From contig CAYQEC010000026.1 of the NCBI GenBank assembly GCA_964416425.1, forward strand, positions 1-30,543: DNA of 30,543 bases, written 5' to 3'. The notes under the pieces were generated by a model. That model did not search any database. It was not told the DNA's origin and saw nothing but the letters and a program-made list of their open reading frames with translations. Positions 22,450-30,543 of the stretch are shown piece by piece (positions within the stretch are counted from its first letter, which is position 1; the number at the start of each line of letters is the position of its first letter). Source of the stretch: CAYQEC01 sp964416425. Lineage in GTDB: Bacteria > Actinomycetota > Acidimicrobiia > Spongiisociales > UBA5794. The position numbers and the translations under genes are program-made.

Positions 22450-23796
22450 GTGAAGCTCCTCGTCGCCACGCCCGAGTTCGCCCCGCTCGCCTCCACCGGC
22501 GGCCTCGGCAACGCCGTCGCCGGTCTCACCCGGGCCCTGCTGCGGCACGGCCACGAGATCACGGTCGCCCTCCCCCGCTACTCCTGTATCGACGCCCCGC
22601 TCTCGCCGGCGACCGGCCGCTGGTGTGAGACCGAGGTCGACGGCGTCCACGTGATGCTGTTCGGGGACGGCGAGGCCTTCGACCGGCCCGGAGTGTACGG
22701 GCCGATTCCGGGCACCGCCTACGACGACAACTGGTGGCGCTTCGGCCGGTTCTCGCTGGCGGTCGCCGCCCTCGCCGGCGACTACGACCTGGTCCACCTC
22801 AACGACGCCCACGTCGGCCCGGTGGCGCTGCTCACCTCGACCCCGACCGTGCTCACCCTCCACAACGCCGCCTACGCCGTGCTCGGCCCCCTGGTCGAGG
22901 TCGTCGAGCTGCTCGGGGTCGACCCGAGCCTGGCCGAGCCGGGGGGCGCCCTCGAGTGGTACGGCGAAGCCAACTACCTCAAGGCGGGCATCATCAGCGC
23001 CACCCAGGTGACCACGGTGAGCCCCACCCACGCCAAGGAGCTCGCCGAGGACGCTACCTCCTTCGGGCTCGGAGGCATCGTCCGGTCGCTGCGGCGGCCC
23101 ATCGTCGGCATCCTCAACGGCATCTCCGCTTCCCGCTGGGATCCCGCCACCGACACCACGCTGCCCCAGACCTACTCCGCCGAGGATCTCGGCGGCCGCC
23201 GCGCCTCCCGGGCCGCCCTGCTCGCATGGACCGGCCTCGCCGACGGGGTCATCTTCGGCAACGTGGGCCGGATGTCGCCCCAGAAAGGCCTTCACCTCCT
23301 CGGCCCCGAGCTGGACGCGCTGGTGGACGAGGGGGTGCGGCTGGTGCTGATGGGCAACGGGGAGATTGACGAGCTGGTGGACGGCTGGGTGGCCCGCCAC
23401 TCCCGCGCCGTGGTCCACCTCGGTTTCGACGCCACTCGCTCCCGACTCGTCTTCGCCGGGTCCGACGCCTACCTGATGCCGTCGGCGTTCGAGCCGAGCG
23501 GCCTCGGTCAGCTCTACGCCATGCGTTACGGGGCGCCGCCGGTGGCCCGCCTCACCGGAGGGCTGGCCGACTGCGTCATCGACATCGACGAGGATCTCTC
23601 CCATGGCAACGGCCTCGGGTTCCGTTCCTTCGGCTCGGCCACGGTCGCCAAGACGATGCGGCGGGCGATGCGCTACCGGGAAGGGTTCCCCGACCTGTGG
23701 GCCGCCATGCAGCGCCGGGGCATGACCGCCGACTGGTCGTGGCGGGCCCGGGCCGCCGAATACGAGGCGCTGTTCGCCGAGATCATCGGCGGCTGA
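22450..23796 (+). CDS. glgA: GT5 glycogen/starch-synthase-like glycosyltransferase with altered KTGGL motif
   Basis: A 448-residue GT-B glycosyltransferase of family GT5. The N-terminal Rossmann half contains PEFAPLASTGGLGN, LVHLNDAHVGPVAL and TLHNAAY. The C-terminal half contains FGNVGRMSPQKGL, the catalytic PSAFEPSGLGQLYAMRYG and RLTGGLADCV. GT5 enzymes extend alpha-1,4-glucan from ADP-glucose. The Lys at position 15 of the N-terminal KTGGL motif in E. coli GlgA, which contacts the sugar donor, is Ser15 here, and the Cys of FEPCGL is Ser. Donor choice or activity may therefore differ. The protein is slightly shorter than E. coli GlgA (477). The start is GTG at 22450 with a closely spaced GGAGGG. 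Confidence 0.8.
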   Translation: MKLLVATPEFAPLASTGGLGNAVAGLTRALLRHGHEITVALPRYSCIDAPLSPATGRWCETEVDGVHVMLFGDGEAFDRPGVYGPIPGTAYDDNWWRFGRFSLAVAALAGDYDLVHLNDAHVGPVALLTSTPTVLTLHNAAYAVLGPLVEVVELLGVDPSLAEPGGALEWYGEANYLKAGIISATQVTTVSPTHAKELAEDATSFGLGGIVRSLRRPIVGILNGISASRWDPATDTTLPQTYSAEDLGGRRASRAALLAWTGLADGVIFGNVGRMSPQKGLHLLGPELDALVDEGVRLVLMGNGEIDELVDGWVARHSRAVVHLGFDATRSRLVFAGSDAYLMPSAFEPSGLGQLYAMRYGAPPVARLTGGLADCVIDIDEDLSHGNGLGFRSFGSATVAKTMRRAMRYREGFPDLWAAMQRRGMTADWSWRARAAEYEALFAEIIGG

Positions 23797-23811
23797 CGGG
23801 GCGGTTCAGCC
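23791..23811. terminator. Small hairpin shared by the convergent glgA and valS stops
   Basis: GGCTGA (23791-23796) and TCAGCC (23806-23811) form a 6-bp stem with a 9-nt loop, and each arm contains one gene's Gly codon and TGA stop. It could end transcription from both sides but is short. Confidence 0.3.
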
Positions 23812-26352
23812 CTCCGGCGGGGCCAGCTCCACCTCCACCGCAGGCTGCGGTGCCTCCTGCAGCGACACCTCGGTGACGGTCCCGGCGGCGACCACGTCGC
23901 CGAGAGCCGAGCGCAGCGCCTCCAAGCGGGGGGCGGTGTCGTGCACCACCACCCGGTCGACCGGGGTCCGCAGCGACCGCTGCGCCGCCGTCTTCGCCTT
24001 GCGGATCTCGCCGAGCACCGCGGCGCACACCTCGAACACGAGCGGGTCGCCGTCTCCGGCAGCCTCCCGCAGCTCGCCCGCCTCCGGCCAGGCGGCGCGG
24101 TGGATCGAGCCGTCCTGCCACCACGACCACACCTCCTCGGTGACGAACGGCAGGAAGGGGGCGAAGAGGCGCAGCAGGTGGGAGAGGGCGAGGTCGAGGG
24201 TCGCCAGCGCCGAGGCGGTGGCCTGCTCGTCGCCGCCGCCGTAGGCGCGGCCCTTCACCAGCTCCAGATAGTCGTCGCAGAAGGACCAGTGGAACGCCTC
24301 GGCGATCTCGAGGGCCCGGGCGTAGTCGTACTCCTCGAAGGCGGCGGTGCAGCCGTCGACCACGTTGGCGAGGCGCAGCAGCAACGCCCGGTCGAGGGGC
24401 TCGGTGACGGGGCCGCCCGGGGCGCCGTCCCCGAGCCGGAGGGCGAAGCGGCTGGCGTTGAGGATCTTGACGGCGAGGCGGCGGCCCACCCGCATCTGCG
24501 CCTCCTCGAAGGCGGTGTCGGTGCCGGGGCGGCCGCTCGCCGCCCAGTAGCGCACCCCGTCGGCGCCGTACCGTTCGATGAGCCCGGCGGGGGTGACCAC
24601 GTTGCCCTTCGACTTCGACATCTTCTTGCGGTCCGGGTCGAGGACCCAACCGGAGAGGGCGGCGTGCCGCCACGGCAGGACGCCGTTCTCGAGGTGGGCC
24701 CGCACCACCGACGAGAAGAGCCAGGTGCGGATGATCTCCTGGCCCTGGGGCCGCAGGTCGAGCGGGAACGTGAGGGCGAAGAGGTCCGGGTCGTCCTCCC
24801 ATCCGGTGACGATCTGGGGGGTGAGCGACGAGGTGGCCCAGGTGTCCATCACGTCGGGATCGGCGACGAAACCGCCGGGAGCGCCCCGCTGTGACGGCTC
24901 GTAGCCGGCGGGCACCTCGCTGGAGGGATCCACCGGCAGCTCGCCCTCGGCTGGGACCAGGATGCGCTCGTAGTCGGGGTTGCCGTGCTCGTCGGCGGCG
25001 TACCACACCGGGATCGGCACCCCGAAGTAGCGCTGGCGGGAGACGAGCCAGTCGCCGTTGAGGCCGCTCACCCAGTTCTCGTAGCGGACCTGCATGTGGG
25101 CCGGGTACCAGGCCAGCTCCCGGCCCCGGGTCAGCATGGTGTCCTGCAGCTCGGGGTCGCGGCCCCCGTTGCGCAGGTACCACTGGCGGGTGGTGAGGAT
25201 CTCGAGCGGCCGCTCGCCCTTCTCGTAGAACTTCACGGGATGGGTCACCGGCCACGGGTCGCCGTCGAGGTCCCCGGAGGCGGCGAGCTGCTCGACGATG
25301 CGGCGCCGGGCCTGGGTGACGCTACGCCCGGCAAGCTCGGCGTAGCGGTCCCGAGCCGCCGGATCGGTGATGACGTCGGGCGGGTCGGGAAGGAGCCGCC
25401 CGTCGGGGCCGACGACGGGGCGGGCCGGCAGCTCCAGCTCCCGCCACCAGATGACGTCGGTGAGGTCGCCGAAGGTGCAGATCATGGCGATGCCGGAGCC
25501 CTTGTCCGGCTCCGCCAGCGGGTGGGCCAGCACCGGGACCGCCACCTCGAAGAGCGGGGTGCGGACCTCGGTGCCGAACAGCGCCTGGTAGCGCTCGTCG
25601 TCGGGATGGGCCACCAGCGCCACGCAGGCCGGCAGCAGCTCGGGGCGGGTGGTCTCGACGTGGATCGCCGAGCCATCCTCCCGGTGGAAGGCGACCCGGT
25701 GGAAGGCACTCTGCCGTTCCCGGTCCTCCAGCTCCGCCTGGGCGACGGCGGTGCCGAAGTCGACGTCCCACAGCACCGGGGCGGCGGCGGCGTACGCCTC
25801 GCCACGGGCCAGGTTGCGGAGGAAGGCCCGCTGCGCCACGGTGCGGGAGTGGTCGTCGATGGTGGCGTAGGTGCGGGTCCAGTCGACCGAGAGGCCGAGC
25901 AGGCGCCACAGGTGCTCGAAGGCCTCCTCGTCGGAGACGGTCAGTTCGTGGCACAGCGCCACGAAGTTGCGGCGGGAGATCGCCCGTGGCGGGTCGAATG
26001 GCTCGGGCGGCGGGGCGAAGTCGGGGTCGTAGGGCAGCGACGGGTCGCACTGCACCCCGAAGTAGTTCTGGACCCGACGCTCGGTGGGGAGCCCGTTGTC
26101 GTCCCATCCCATCGGGTAGAAGACCGCCTTGCCTCGCATCCGGCGGTAGCGGGCGACGGTGTCGGTGTGGGTGTAGGAGAAGACGTGGCCGATGTGCAGC
26201 GACCCGCTCACCGTGGGCGGCGGGGTGTCGATCGAGTACACCTCGTCACGGGTGGCGGGGGGTACGAACCGGTAGGTGCCGTCGGCTTCCCAGCGGTCGC
26301 CCCACTTGGCTTCGAGGCCGTCGAGGGACGGCTTGTCGGGAACGTGGCGCAT
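23806..26352 (-). CDS. valS: Valyl-tRNA synthetase, archaeal-type
   Basis: An 848-residue class I synthetase that charges tRNA-Val. The HIGH motif is at 53-56 (SLHIGHVFSYTHTD) and KMSKS at 577-581. The editing-domain segments VETTRPELLPACVALVAHPDDERY and GSGIAMICTFGDLTDVIWW resemble the archaeal/Rickettsia-type ValS rather than the usual bacterial form. Consistent with that type, no long C-terminal coiled-coil arm is visible, and the protein ends in a short mixed domain. The ATG at 26352 sits 6 nt after a TAGCGT box (minus strand 26364-26359), so the transcript is probably leaderless. It converges with glgA and diverges from the LysE gene. Confidence 0.92.
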   Translation of the reverse strand: MRHVPDKPSLDGLEAKWGDRWEADGTYRFVPPATRDEVYSIDTPPPTVSGSLHIGHVFSYTHTDTVARYRRMRGKAVFYPMGWDDNGLPTERRVQNYFGVQCDPSLPYDPDFAPPPEPFDPPRAISRRNFVALCHELTVSDEEAFEHLWRLLGLSVDWTRTYATIDDHSRTVAQRAFLRNLARGEAYAAAAPVLWDVDFGTAVAQAELEDRERQSAFHRVAFHREDGSAIHVETTRPELLPACVALVAHPDDERYQALFGTEVRTPLFEVAVPVLAHPLAEPDKGSGIAMICTFGDLTDVIWWRELELPARPVVGPDGRLLPDPPDVITDPAARDRYAELAGRSVTQARRRIVEQLAASGDLDGDPWPVTHPVKFYEKGERPLEILTTRQWYLRNGGRDPELQDTMLTRGRELAWYPAHMQVRYENWVSGLNGDWLVSRQRYFGVPIPVWYAADEHGNPDYERILVPAEGELPVDPSSEVPAGYEPSQRGAPGGFVADPDVMDTWATSSLTPQIVTGWEDDPDLFALTFPLDLRPQGQEIIRTWLFSSVVRAHLENGVLPWRHAALSGWVLDPDRKKMSKSKGNVVTPAGLIERYGADGVRYWAASGRPGTDTAFEEAQMRVGRRLAVKILNASRFALRLGDGAPGGPVTEPLDRALLLRLANVVDGCTAAFEEYDYARALEIAEAFHWSFCDDYLELVKGRAYGGGDEQATASALATLDLALSHLLRLFAPFLPFVTEEVWSWWQDGSIHRAAWPEAGELREAAGDGDPLVFEVCAAVLGEIRKAKTAAQRSLRTPVDRVVVHDTAPRLEALRSALGDVVAAGTVTEVSLQEAPQPAVEVELAPPEG

Positions 26353-26358
26353 CGGGGC

Positions 26359-26364
26359 ACGCTA
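26359..26364 (-). promoter_or_regulatory. -10 box of valS, probably leaderless
   Basis: TAGCGT on the minus strand is followed by 6 nt and the valS ATG. Confidence 0.4.
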
Positions 26365-26422
26365 GGAGATCGGCGCCCGAACCACCAGCGGGGGCGGTAG
26401 CCGGCGCCCGCCTGTGGCGCGG

Positions 26423-26428
26423 TAACCT
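26423..26428 (+). promoter_or_regulatory. -10 box of the LysE-family gene
   Basis: TAACCT (26423-26428) lies 25 nt before the ATG at 26454. The ribosome site GGGGAAGGA (26440-26448) sits between them. Confidence 0.35.
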
Positions 26429-26453
26429 CCCCGGAAACCGGGGAAGGACGCGG

Positions 26454-27056
26454 ATGGGTTTCGAGTTCCTGATCACCTCGCTGATCGTCGTGGTGATCCC
26501 CGGCACCGGCGTCATCTACACGGTGTCGGTGGCGCTGGCAGGAGGGCGGCGCCGCGGGCTCATCGCCGCCGTCGGCTGCACCCTCGGCATCGTTCCCCAC
26601 CTGCTCGCCGCCGTGTTTGGGCTGTCCGGGTTCATGCACGCCGGGGCGCTCGCCTTCCGGGTCCTCAAGTACGCCGGGGTCGCCTACCTGCTGTTCCTGG
26701 CGCTGTCGATGGCGCGCGCCAAGGTGGTGTTCGAGGACCGCGGGGAGAACCCGTCCCGGGCGTTGCGAGTGATCGTGCGCGGAATCCTGGTCAACCTGCT
26801 CAACCCGAAGCTGACCCTGTTCTTCTTCGCCTTCCTCCCGCAGTTCCTCTCCGTCGACGCCGCCACCGTCTCGCTGCTCTGGCTCGGGGCGACATTCATG
26901 GCCCTCACCCTCGCCGTGTTCGCCCTCTACGCCGTCGCCGCCGCCCGAGTGGGTGAGGTGTTCCGGGAGAAGGCCGGCCTGCGGCAGTGGCTGCAGCGCT
27001 CGATGGCGGCCTTGCTCGCCGGTTTCGCCATCAAGCTGGCCTTCACCGAGCAGTAG
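26454..27056 (+). CDS. LysE/RhtB family transporter
   Basis: A 200-residue membrane protein with about six helices and the LysE/RhtB features: the N-terminal PGTGVIYTVSVALAGGRRRG region and LVNLLNPKLTLFFFAFLPQF in the middle. These proteins export amino acids such as lysine, threonine or homoserine lactone; the substrate is not readable. The start at MGFEFLI is fixed by the ribosome site and the good family alignment from that point; the frame is open further upstream but that part is antisense to valS. Confidence 0.88.
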   Translation: MGFEFLITSLIVVVIPGTGVIYTVSVALAGGRRRGLIAAVGCTLGIVPHLLAAVFGLSGFMHAGALAFRVLKYAGVAYLLFLALSMARAKVVFEDRGENPSRALRVIVRGILVNLLNPKLTLFFFAFLPQFLSVDAATVSLLWLGATFMALTLAVFALYAVAAARVGEVFREKAGLRQWLQRSMAALLAGFAIKLAFTEQ

Positions 27057-27068
27057 GCGGCGCTCCGG

Positions 27069-27476
27069 CTACTCGTCGGAGACGGGGATCAGGTAGAGCC
27101 ACACCCCGAGCCGCAATGAGTCGTTCTCGGCCGTCGGGATCACCGCATATCGGGCCTCCACCCTGGTTCCGACGGGAGGGAGATGGTCGCCAGGAAACAC
27201 GAGCGGCCTCTGGCACTCGACGTCGGCGATGTCGGGGTCCATGGTCGGTGCGATACACACGCTCGAGCCCGATTCGGACATGTCCGTGATGACCCCCCTG
27301 ACCTCGCGGGTGTCTTCGGGGGCCGTCACCCGGCCGAGCCACCAGCCCCCGAGGAACACCACGAGCAGACCGGCGACGATGACGACGAGCGGCGGGAGCG
27401 GCGTGAAAGCGTTGGGTCGCGGGGCGGGTGAGGCTTCCTGGGTATGCGTGGCGTCCTCCTCTCCAGAACTTGGCAT
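27069..27476 (-). CDS. Hypothetical single-pass membrane protein
   Basis: A 135-residue protein with a Pro-rich cytoplasmic N-terminus, one membrane helix (about 27-49; PLPPLVVIVAGLLVVFLGGWWLG) and an extracytoplasmic domain of about 85 residues. That domain has two cysteines (VCIAP, VECQR), which may form a disulfide, and a beta-rich pattern ending VWLYLIPV. I recognise no family. The start is uncertain: ATG at 27476 gives a sensible protein, but a TACGCT box ends only 1 nt before it, and GTG at 27488 is also in frame. It converges with the LysE gene with 12 bp between stops. Confidence 0.6.
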   Translation of the reverse strand: MPSSGEEDATHTQEASPAPRPNAFTPLPPLVVIVAGLLVVFLGGWWLGRVTAPEDTREVRGVITDMSESGSSVCIAPTMDPDIADVECQRPLVFPGDHLPPVGTRVEARYAVIPTAENDSLRLGVWLYLIPVSDE

Positions 27477-27542
27477 CAGCGTACCCACGCGGTGGGGCGA
27501 ACGCGCCGTGCGAGGCACCATTCCTCGGCCCGGTCCGACTCG

Positions 27543-27567
27543 CCTCGGGTCGCCCTACAACCCGAGG
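27543..27567 (-). terminator. Hairpin over the stop of the beta-helix protein gene
   Basis: CCTCGGGT (27543-27550) and ACCCGAGG (27560-27567) form an 8-bp stem with a 9-nt loop that contains the TAG stop (27557-27555). No T-run follows. Confidence 0.35.
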
Positions 27568-29840
27568 GCGCGGTGGAGGAAGGCGGCCATCTGGCCCCGG
27601 GTCACCGCGTCGTCGGGGCAGAACATGGTGTTGGTGGGCGGGTTGCAGCCGTAGGTGACGCCGGCGGTGGCGAGCTTGTCGATGTCGGCTTGGAACACCG
27701 AGGTGTCGTCGTCGACGAAACGGTCCCCGCCACCATCATCCGTGTAGTCGAGGGCGCGGACCAGGAAGGCGGCCATCTGGCCCCGGGTCACCGCGTCGTC
27801 GGGGCAGAACATGGTGTTGGTGGGCGGGTTGCAGCCGTAGGTGACGCCGGCGGTGGCGAGCTTGTCGATGTCGGCTTGGAACACCGAGGTGTCGTCGTCG
27901 ACGAAACGGTCCCCGCCACCATCATCCGTGTAGTCGAGGGCGCGGACCAGGAAGGCGGCCATCTGACCGCGGGTGACCGGGTCGTCGGGGCAGTAGCGGT
28001 CGTTGACCGGCGGGTTGCATCCCAACGTGATCCCGTCACCGGCCAACCACTCCACATCGGCGAAGAACAGCGACCCTCGCGGCACGTCGACGAAGCGCGA
28101 CCCGACGTCGCCGTCGGTCGGCCCGTAGTCGGGCAATGCCGCCCCCGCTTCGTAGGCGCCAAGGTCCGGGGCGCCGTCGGTGACAAAGGGATCGTTGAGG
28201 TTGTCGAGTGGGGTGCCGGCGCCGATGGCGTCGGAGCCGGCGGCGAGGCGCAGATCCTCCGAGCCGGGAGCCACCGCCACGTCCCAATCCGCCGGGTAGG
28301 CGGCGTCGGCCAGGTCGGCGAGGCCCACCTCGATGCCGTGGTCCTCGACCCCGGCCGGCAGGTCCCCGATGTGGTCGTAGCGCACGTCGTCCCACTTGAA
28401 CCAGGGCCCGCCGGGTTCCTCGGTGCGGCTGGTGCCCCACCCGTCGTAGTCGAAGTCGCGGAACCCCTCGTCGGCGACGGTGGTGAACTCGAAGGCGTAG
28501 CGGGTGCCGAGGAACAGGTTGTTGCGGAAGGTGGCGTTGCGCCACATCGCCCCGTTGTCGCCGTGGCCGTCGCCCACCTTGACGCCGGTGTTGTGCGCCA
28601 CCACGAAGCCGGTGATGTGGTTGTGCATCTTGATAGGGACGCTTTCGAGGTTGACGAACTCGTTCCGGAAGATGTAGGCCGGGCCGCCCCGGATCGGCTG
28701 CACCGAGACCCCCATCCGGGCGTTGGTCACCCGGTTGCGCCACACCCGAACGTTGGCCTGGTTGGAGTCGATCTCGATGCCGTCGTCGACGCAGTAGGCG
28801 GCGTCGTTGCCGACCACGTCGTTGCCGAAGGAGGCGCCGGTGAACGGCTGCACCGAGACGCAGTCCCCGAAGTTGCGGACCCGGTTGTGGCTCACGACGT
28901 TGCCGCTGCCTCGCAGGTCGATGCCCCGTTCGGATGGGATGCCGGAGCCGGGCCACGGGGTGCGGCCGGTGATGACGTTGTCGCTGATCGTCTGGTTCGC
29001 CTCGTCACCGCCGTCACGCCGGTTGAGCACGCCGTAGTCGACGTCCTGGATGGTGTTGTGGCGTACCACGACGTCCTGGGTGTTCTGGGCGTCGACGCCC
29101 CAGCGGCCGTTCTGGATGGTGAACCCGTCGACGATGACGTGGGCAGTGACGTGGTCGTACTCGCCGATGGTGACGACGCCCCGGTCGGTGCCGGCACCGT
29201 CGATGACGGAGCTCCCGCCGTCGGCGCCGACCAAGGAGATGGGGTGCCCGGCGGTGCCGCTGGCGGCGATGGTGAACGGTCGGTAGCTGCCGGCGCCGAC
29301 GGAGAAGGTGTCGCCGGGCTGGGCGGCGTCGGCGGCGGCCTGCAATCCCCGGAACGGGTCGGCGTCCGAGCCGGTGCCGCCCCCGGTGCCGGGCACGACG
29401 TGGAGCTGGCGCCCGCCGGGATCGGGGACGGGCACGGTACGGGTGGTGCCGGTGACGGTGCGCGTCTCACCGCCGCCGTCCGGGTCGGCGAGGGTGAGGC
29501 GCAGCTCGTAGCTGGTACCGGGCTCAAGGAACATGGCGCTGGCGCCCCATGTGTTGAGGCCGAGGGCGTCGTCGCCGGCCTGGATCGTCGGGTAGGCCCG
29601 CACCGCGAGGGCCCCGGGTTGCCACGCCGTGTCGCCGGCGCGGCGGAACGCCAGGCTCATGGTGCTGTCGAGATCGAGGTCGCCGCTCACCTGCCACAGC
29701 ACGCCGAGGTGCTCGAAGGTGGCGTCGACCCGGATGTCTCCCGCCACCACGGCGTCGCCCGGAGCGGCTTCGGCGACGGGGGCGGCGAGAACGGCGGCGA
29801 GCACGAATCCGGCGGCGAGGATACGACTTGGCGTCTTCAC
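27555..29840 (-). CDS. Secreted right-handed beta-helix protein with three C-terminal SLH-like modules
   Basis: A 761-residue protein with a signal peptide (1-25, ending PVAEA) and a beta-sandwich, fibronectin-III-like domain (about 30-125). A long parallel beta-helix follows (about 135-480; repeated turns such as HVIVDGFTIQNGRW, VVVRHNTIQDV, ISDNVITG). It resembles pectate-lyase-like or carbohydrate-binding surface proteins; catalytic residues cannot be assigned. The C-terminal region (about 575-761) has three SLH-like modules with GCNPPxN....CP and VTRGQMAAFL.RAL, the same type as in the protein at 4279-5439. The last two modules are encoded by an exact 186-bp tandem repeat. The GTG start follows a strong GGGGGAGG ribosome site, with a TAACGT box at 29888-29883. 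Confidence 0.85.
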   Translation of the reverse strand: MKTPSRILAAGFVLAAVLAAPVAEAAPGDAVVAGDIRVDATFEHLGVLWQVSGDLDLDSTMSLAFRRAGDTAWQPGALAVRAYPTIQAGDDALGLNTWGASAMFLEPGTSYELRLTLADPDGGGETRTVTGTTRTVPVPDPGGRQLHVVPGTGGGTGSDADPFRGLQAAADAAQPGDTFSVGAGSYRPFTIAASGTAGHPISLVGADGGSSVIDGAGTDRGVVTIGEYDHVTAHVIVDGFTIQNGRWGVDAQNTQDVVVRHNTIQDVDYGVLNRRDGGDEANQTISDNVITGRTPWPGSGIPSERGIDLRGSGNVVSHNRVRNFGDCVSVQPFTGASFGNDVVGNDAAYCVDDGIEIDSNQANVRVWRNRVTNARMGVSVQPIRGGPAYIFRNEFVNLESVPIKMHNHITGFVVAHNTGVKVGDGHGDNGAMWRNATFRNNLFLGTRYAFEFTTVADEGFRDFDYDGWGTSRTEEPGGPWFKWDDVRYDHIGDLPAGVEDHGIEVGLADLADAAYPADWDVAVAPGSEDLRLAAGSDAIGAGTPLDNLNDPFVTDGAPDLGAYEAGAALPDYGPTDGDVGSRFVDVPRGSLFFADVEWLAGDGITLGCNPPVNDRYCPDDPVTRGQMAAFLVRALDYTDDGGGDRFVDDDTSVFQADIDKLATAGVTYGCNPPTNTMFCPDDAVTRGQMAAFLVRALDYTDDGGGDRFVDDDTSVFQADIDKLATAGVTYGCNPPTNTMFCPDDAVTRGQMAAFLHRALGL
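27577..27948 (-). repeat. Exact tandem duplication of a 186-bp SLH-like module
   Basis: The units 27577-27762 and 27763-27948 appear identical base for base when read by eye, and identity continues for about 17-20 bp into the next, diverged module. The period is 62 codons, so the frame is kept. Coding-level identity including third positions points to a recent duplication or to gene conversion. Confidence 0.85.
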
Positions 29841-29882
29841 GGCACCTCCCCCGGTCCGCGGGCGCGCACGACGGTGCCGCCG

Positions 29883-29888
29883 ACGTTA
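29883..29888 (-). promoter_or_regulatory. -10 box of the beta-helix protein gene
   Basis: TAACGT on the minus strand lies 42 nt before the GTG start; the ribosome site GGGGGAGG is between them. Confidence 0.35.
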
Positions 29889-29928
29889 GCGAGGTTGGGT
29901 GCCTCTCCCGCGGCGCGGCCGGCGGCCC

Positions 29929-30543
<615 letters not shown>

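Noticed and set aside
24985..26400. Long plus-strand open frame opposite valS
   Set aside because: The opposite strand carries full ValS motifs; this frame has no recognisable protein features.
27577..27948. Tandem repeat as a CRISPR array
   Set aside because: Units are 186 bp, contiguous without spacers and in frame in a coding gene.

Overview
High-GC actinobacterial chromosome. The extreme GC, frequent GTG starts, GTGA/ATGA overlaps, many apparently leaderless genes (a TANNNT box 6-7 nt before the start) and two surface proteins with Cys-containing S-layer-homology-like modules (GCNPPxN....CP) suggest class Acidimicrobiia. That placement is an inference from gene content.

Layout. 1-4070: tail of an unknown gene, an RND/MMPL exporter, a TetR regulator and a thioredoxin-fold [2Fe-2S] ferredoxin-like gene. 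4034-5460: a lower-GC segment carrying a secreted SLH-like protein, bounded by a 19-bp direct repeat. Removing it rejoins the ferredoxin frame to a nearby TAG, so it looks like an insertion. 5493-7743: an alpha/beta hydrolase, a DUF2384-like putative antitoxin preceded by a 34-codon leaderless ORF, and a MenH-like hydrolase.

7771-16298: a compact type VII secretion (T7SS)-like locus built on a divergent promoter. Leftward are a LysM membrane protein, a TcpC/NTF2-like membrane protein and an EspG-like protein, joined by GTGA overlaps. Rightward are a WXG100 protein, a second WXG-motif helical protein, a three-ATPase-domain EccC/EssC-type protein and a DUF1023 alpha/beta hydrolase with a helical N-terminus. 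EccB, EccD, EccE and mycosin genes are absent, although menH-like and proC genes bracket the locus. This is the best candidate for an undescribed system.

16429-27056: mostly housekeeping genes. They are proC, a signal-peptide membrane protein followed by pspA, a large Fe-S reductase (HdrD/NarI-like), a zinc-ribbon microprotein, an acyl-CoA-binding protein, a GT5 glycogen synthase with an altered KTGGL motif, an archaeal-type valS and a LysE exporter. 27069-30543: a small membrane protein, a secreted beta-helix protein ending in SLH-like modules (two identical at DNA level), and the C-terminal part of a PLP-dependent decarboxylase that runs off the right edge.

No tRNA, rRNA, CRISPR array, transposase or integrase was seen. 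Family names come from reading motifs by eye; no database search was run.
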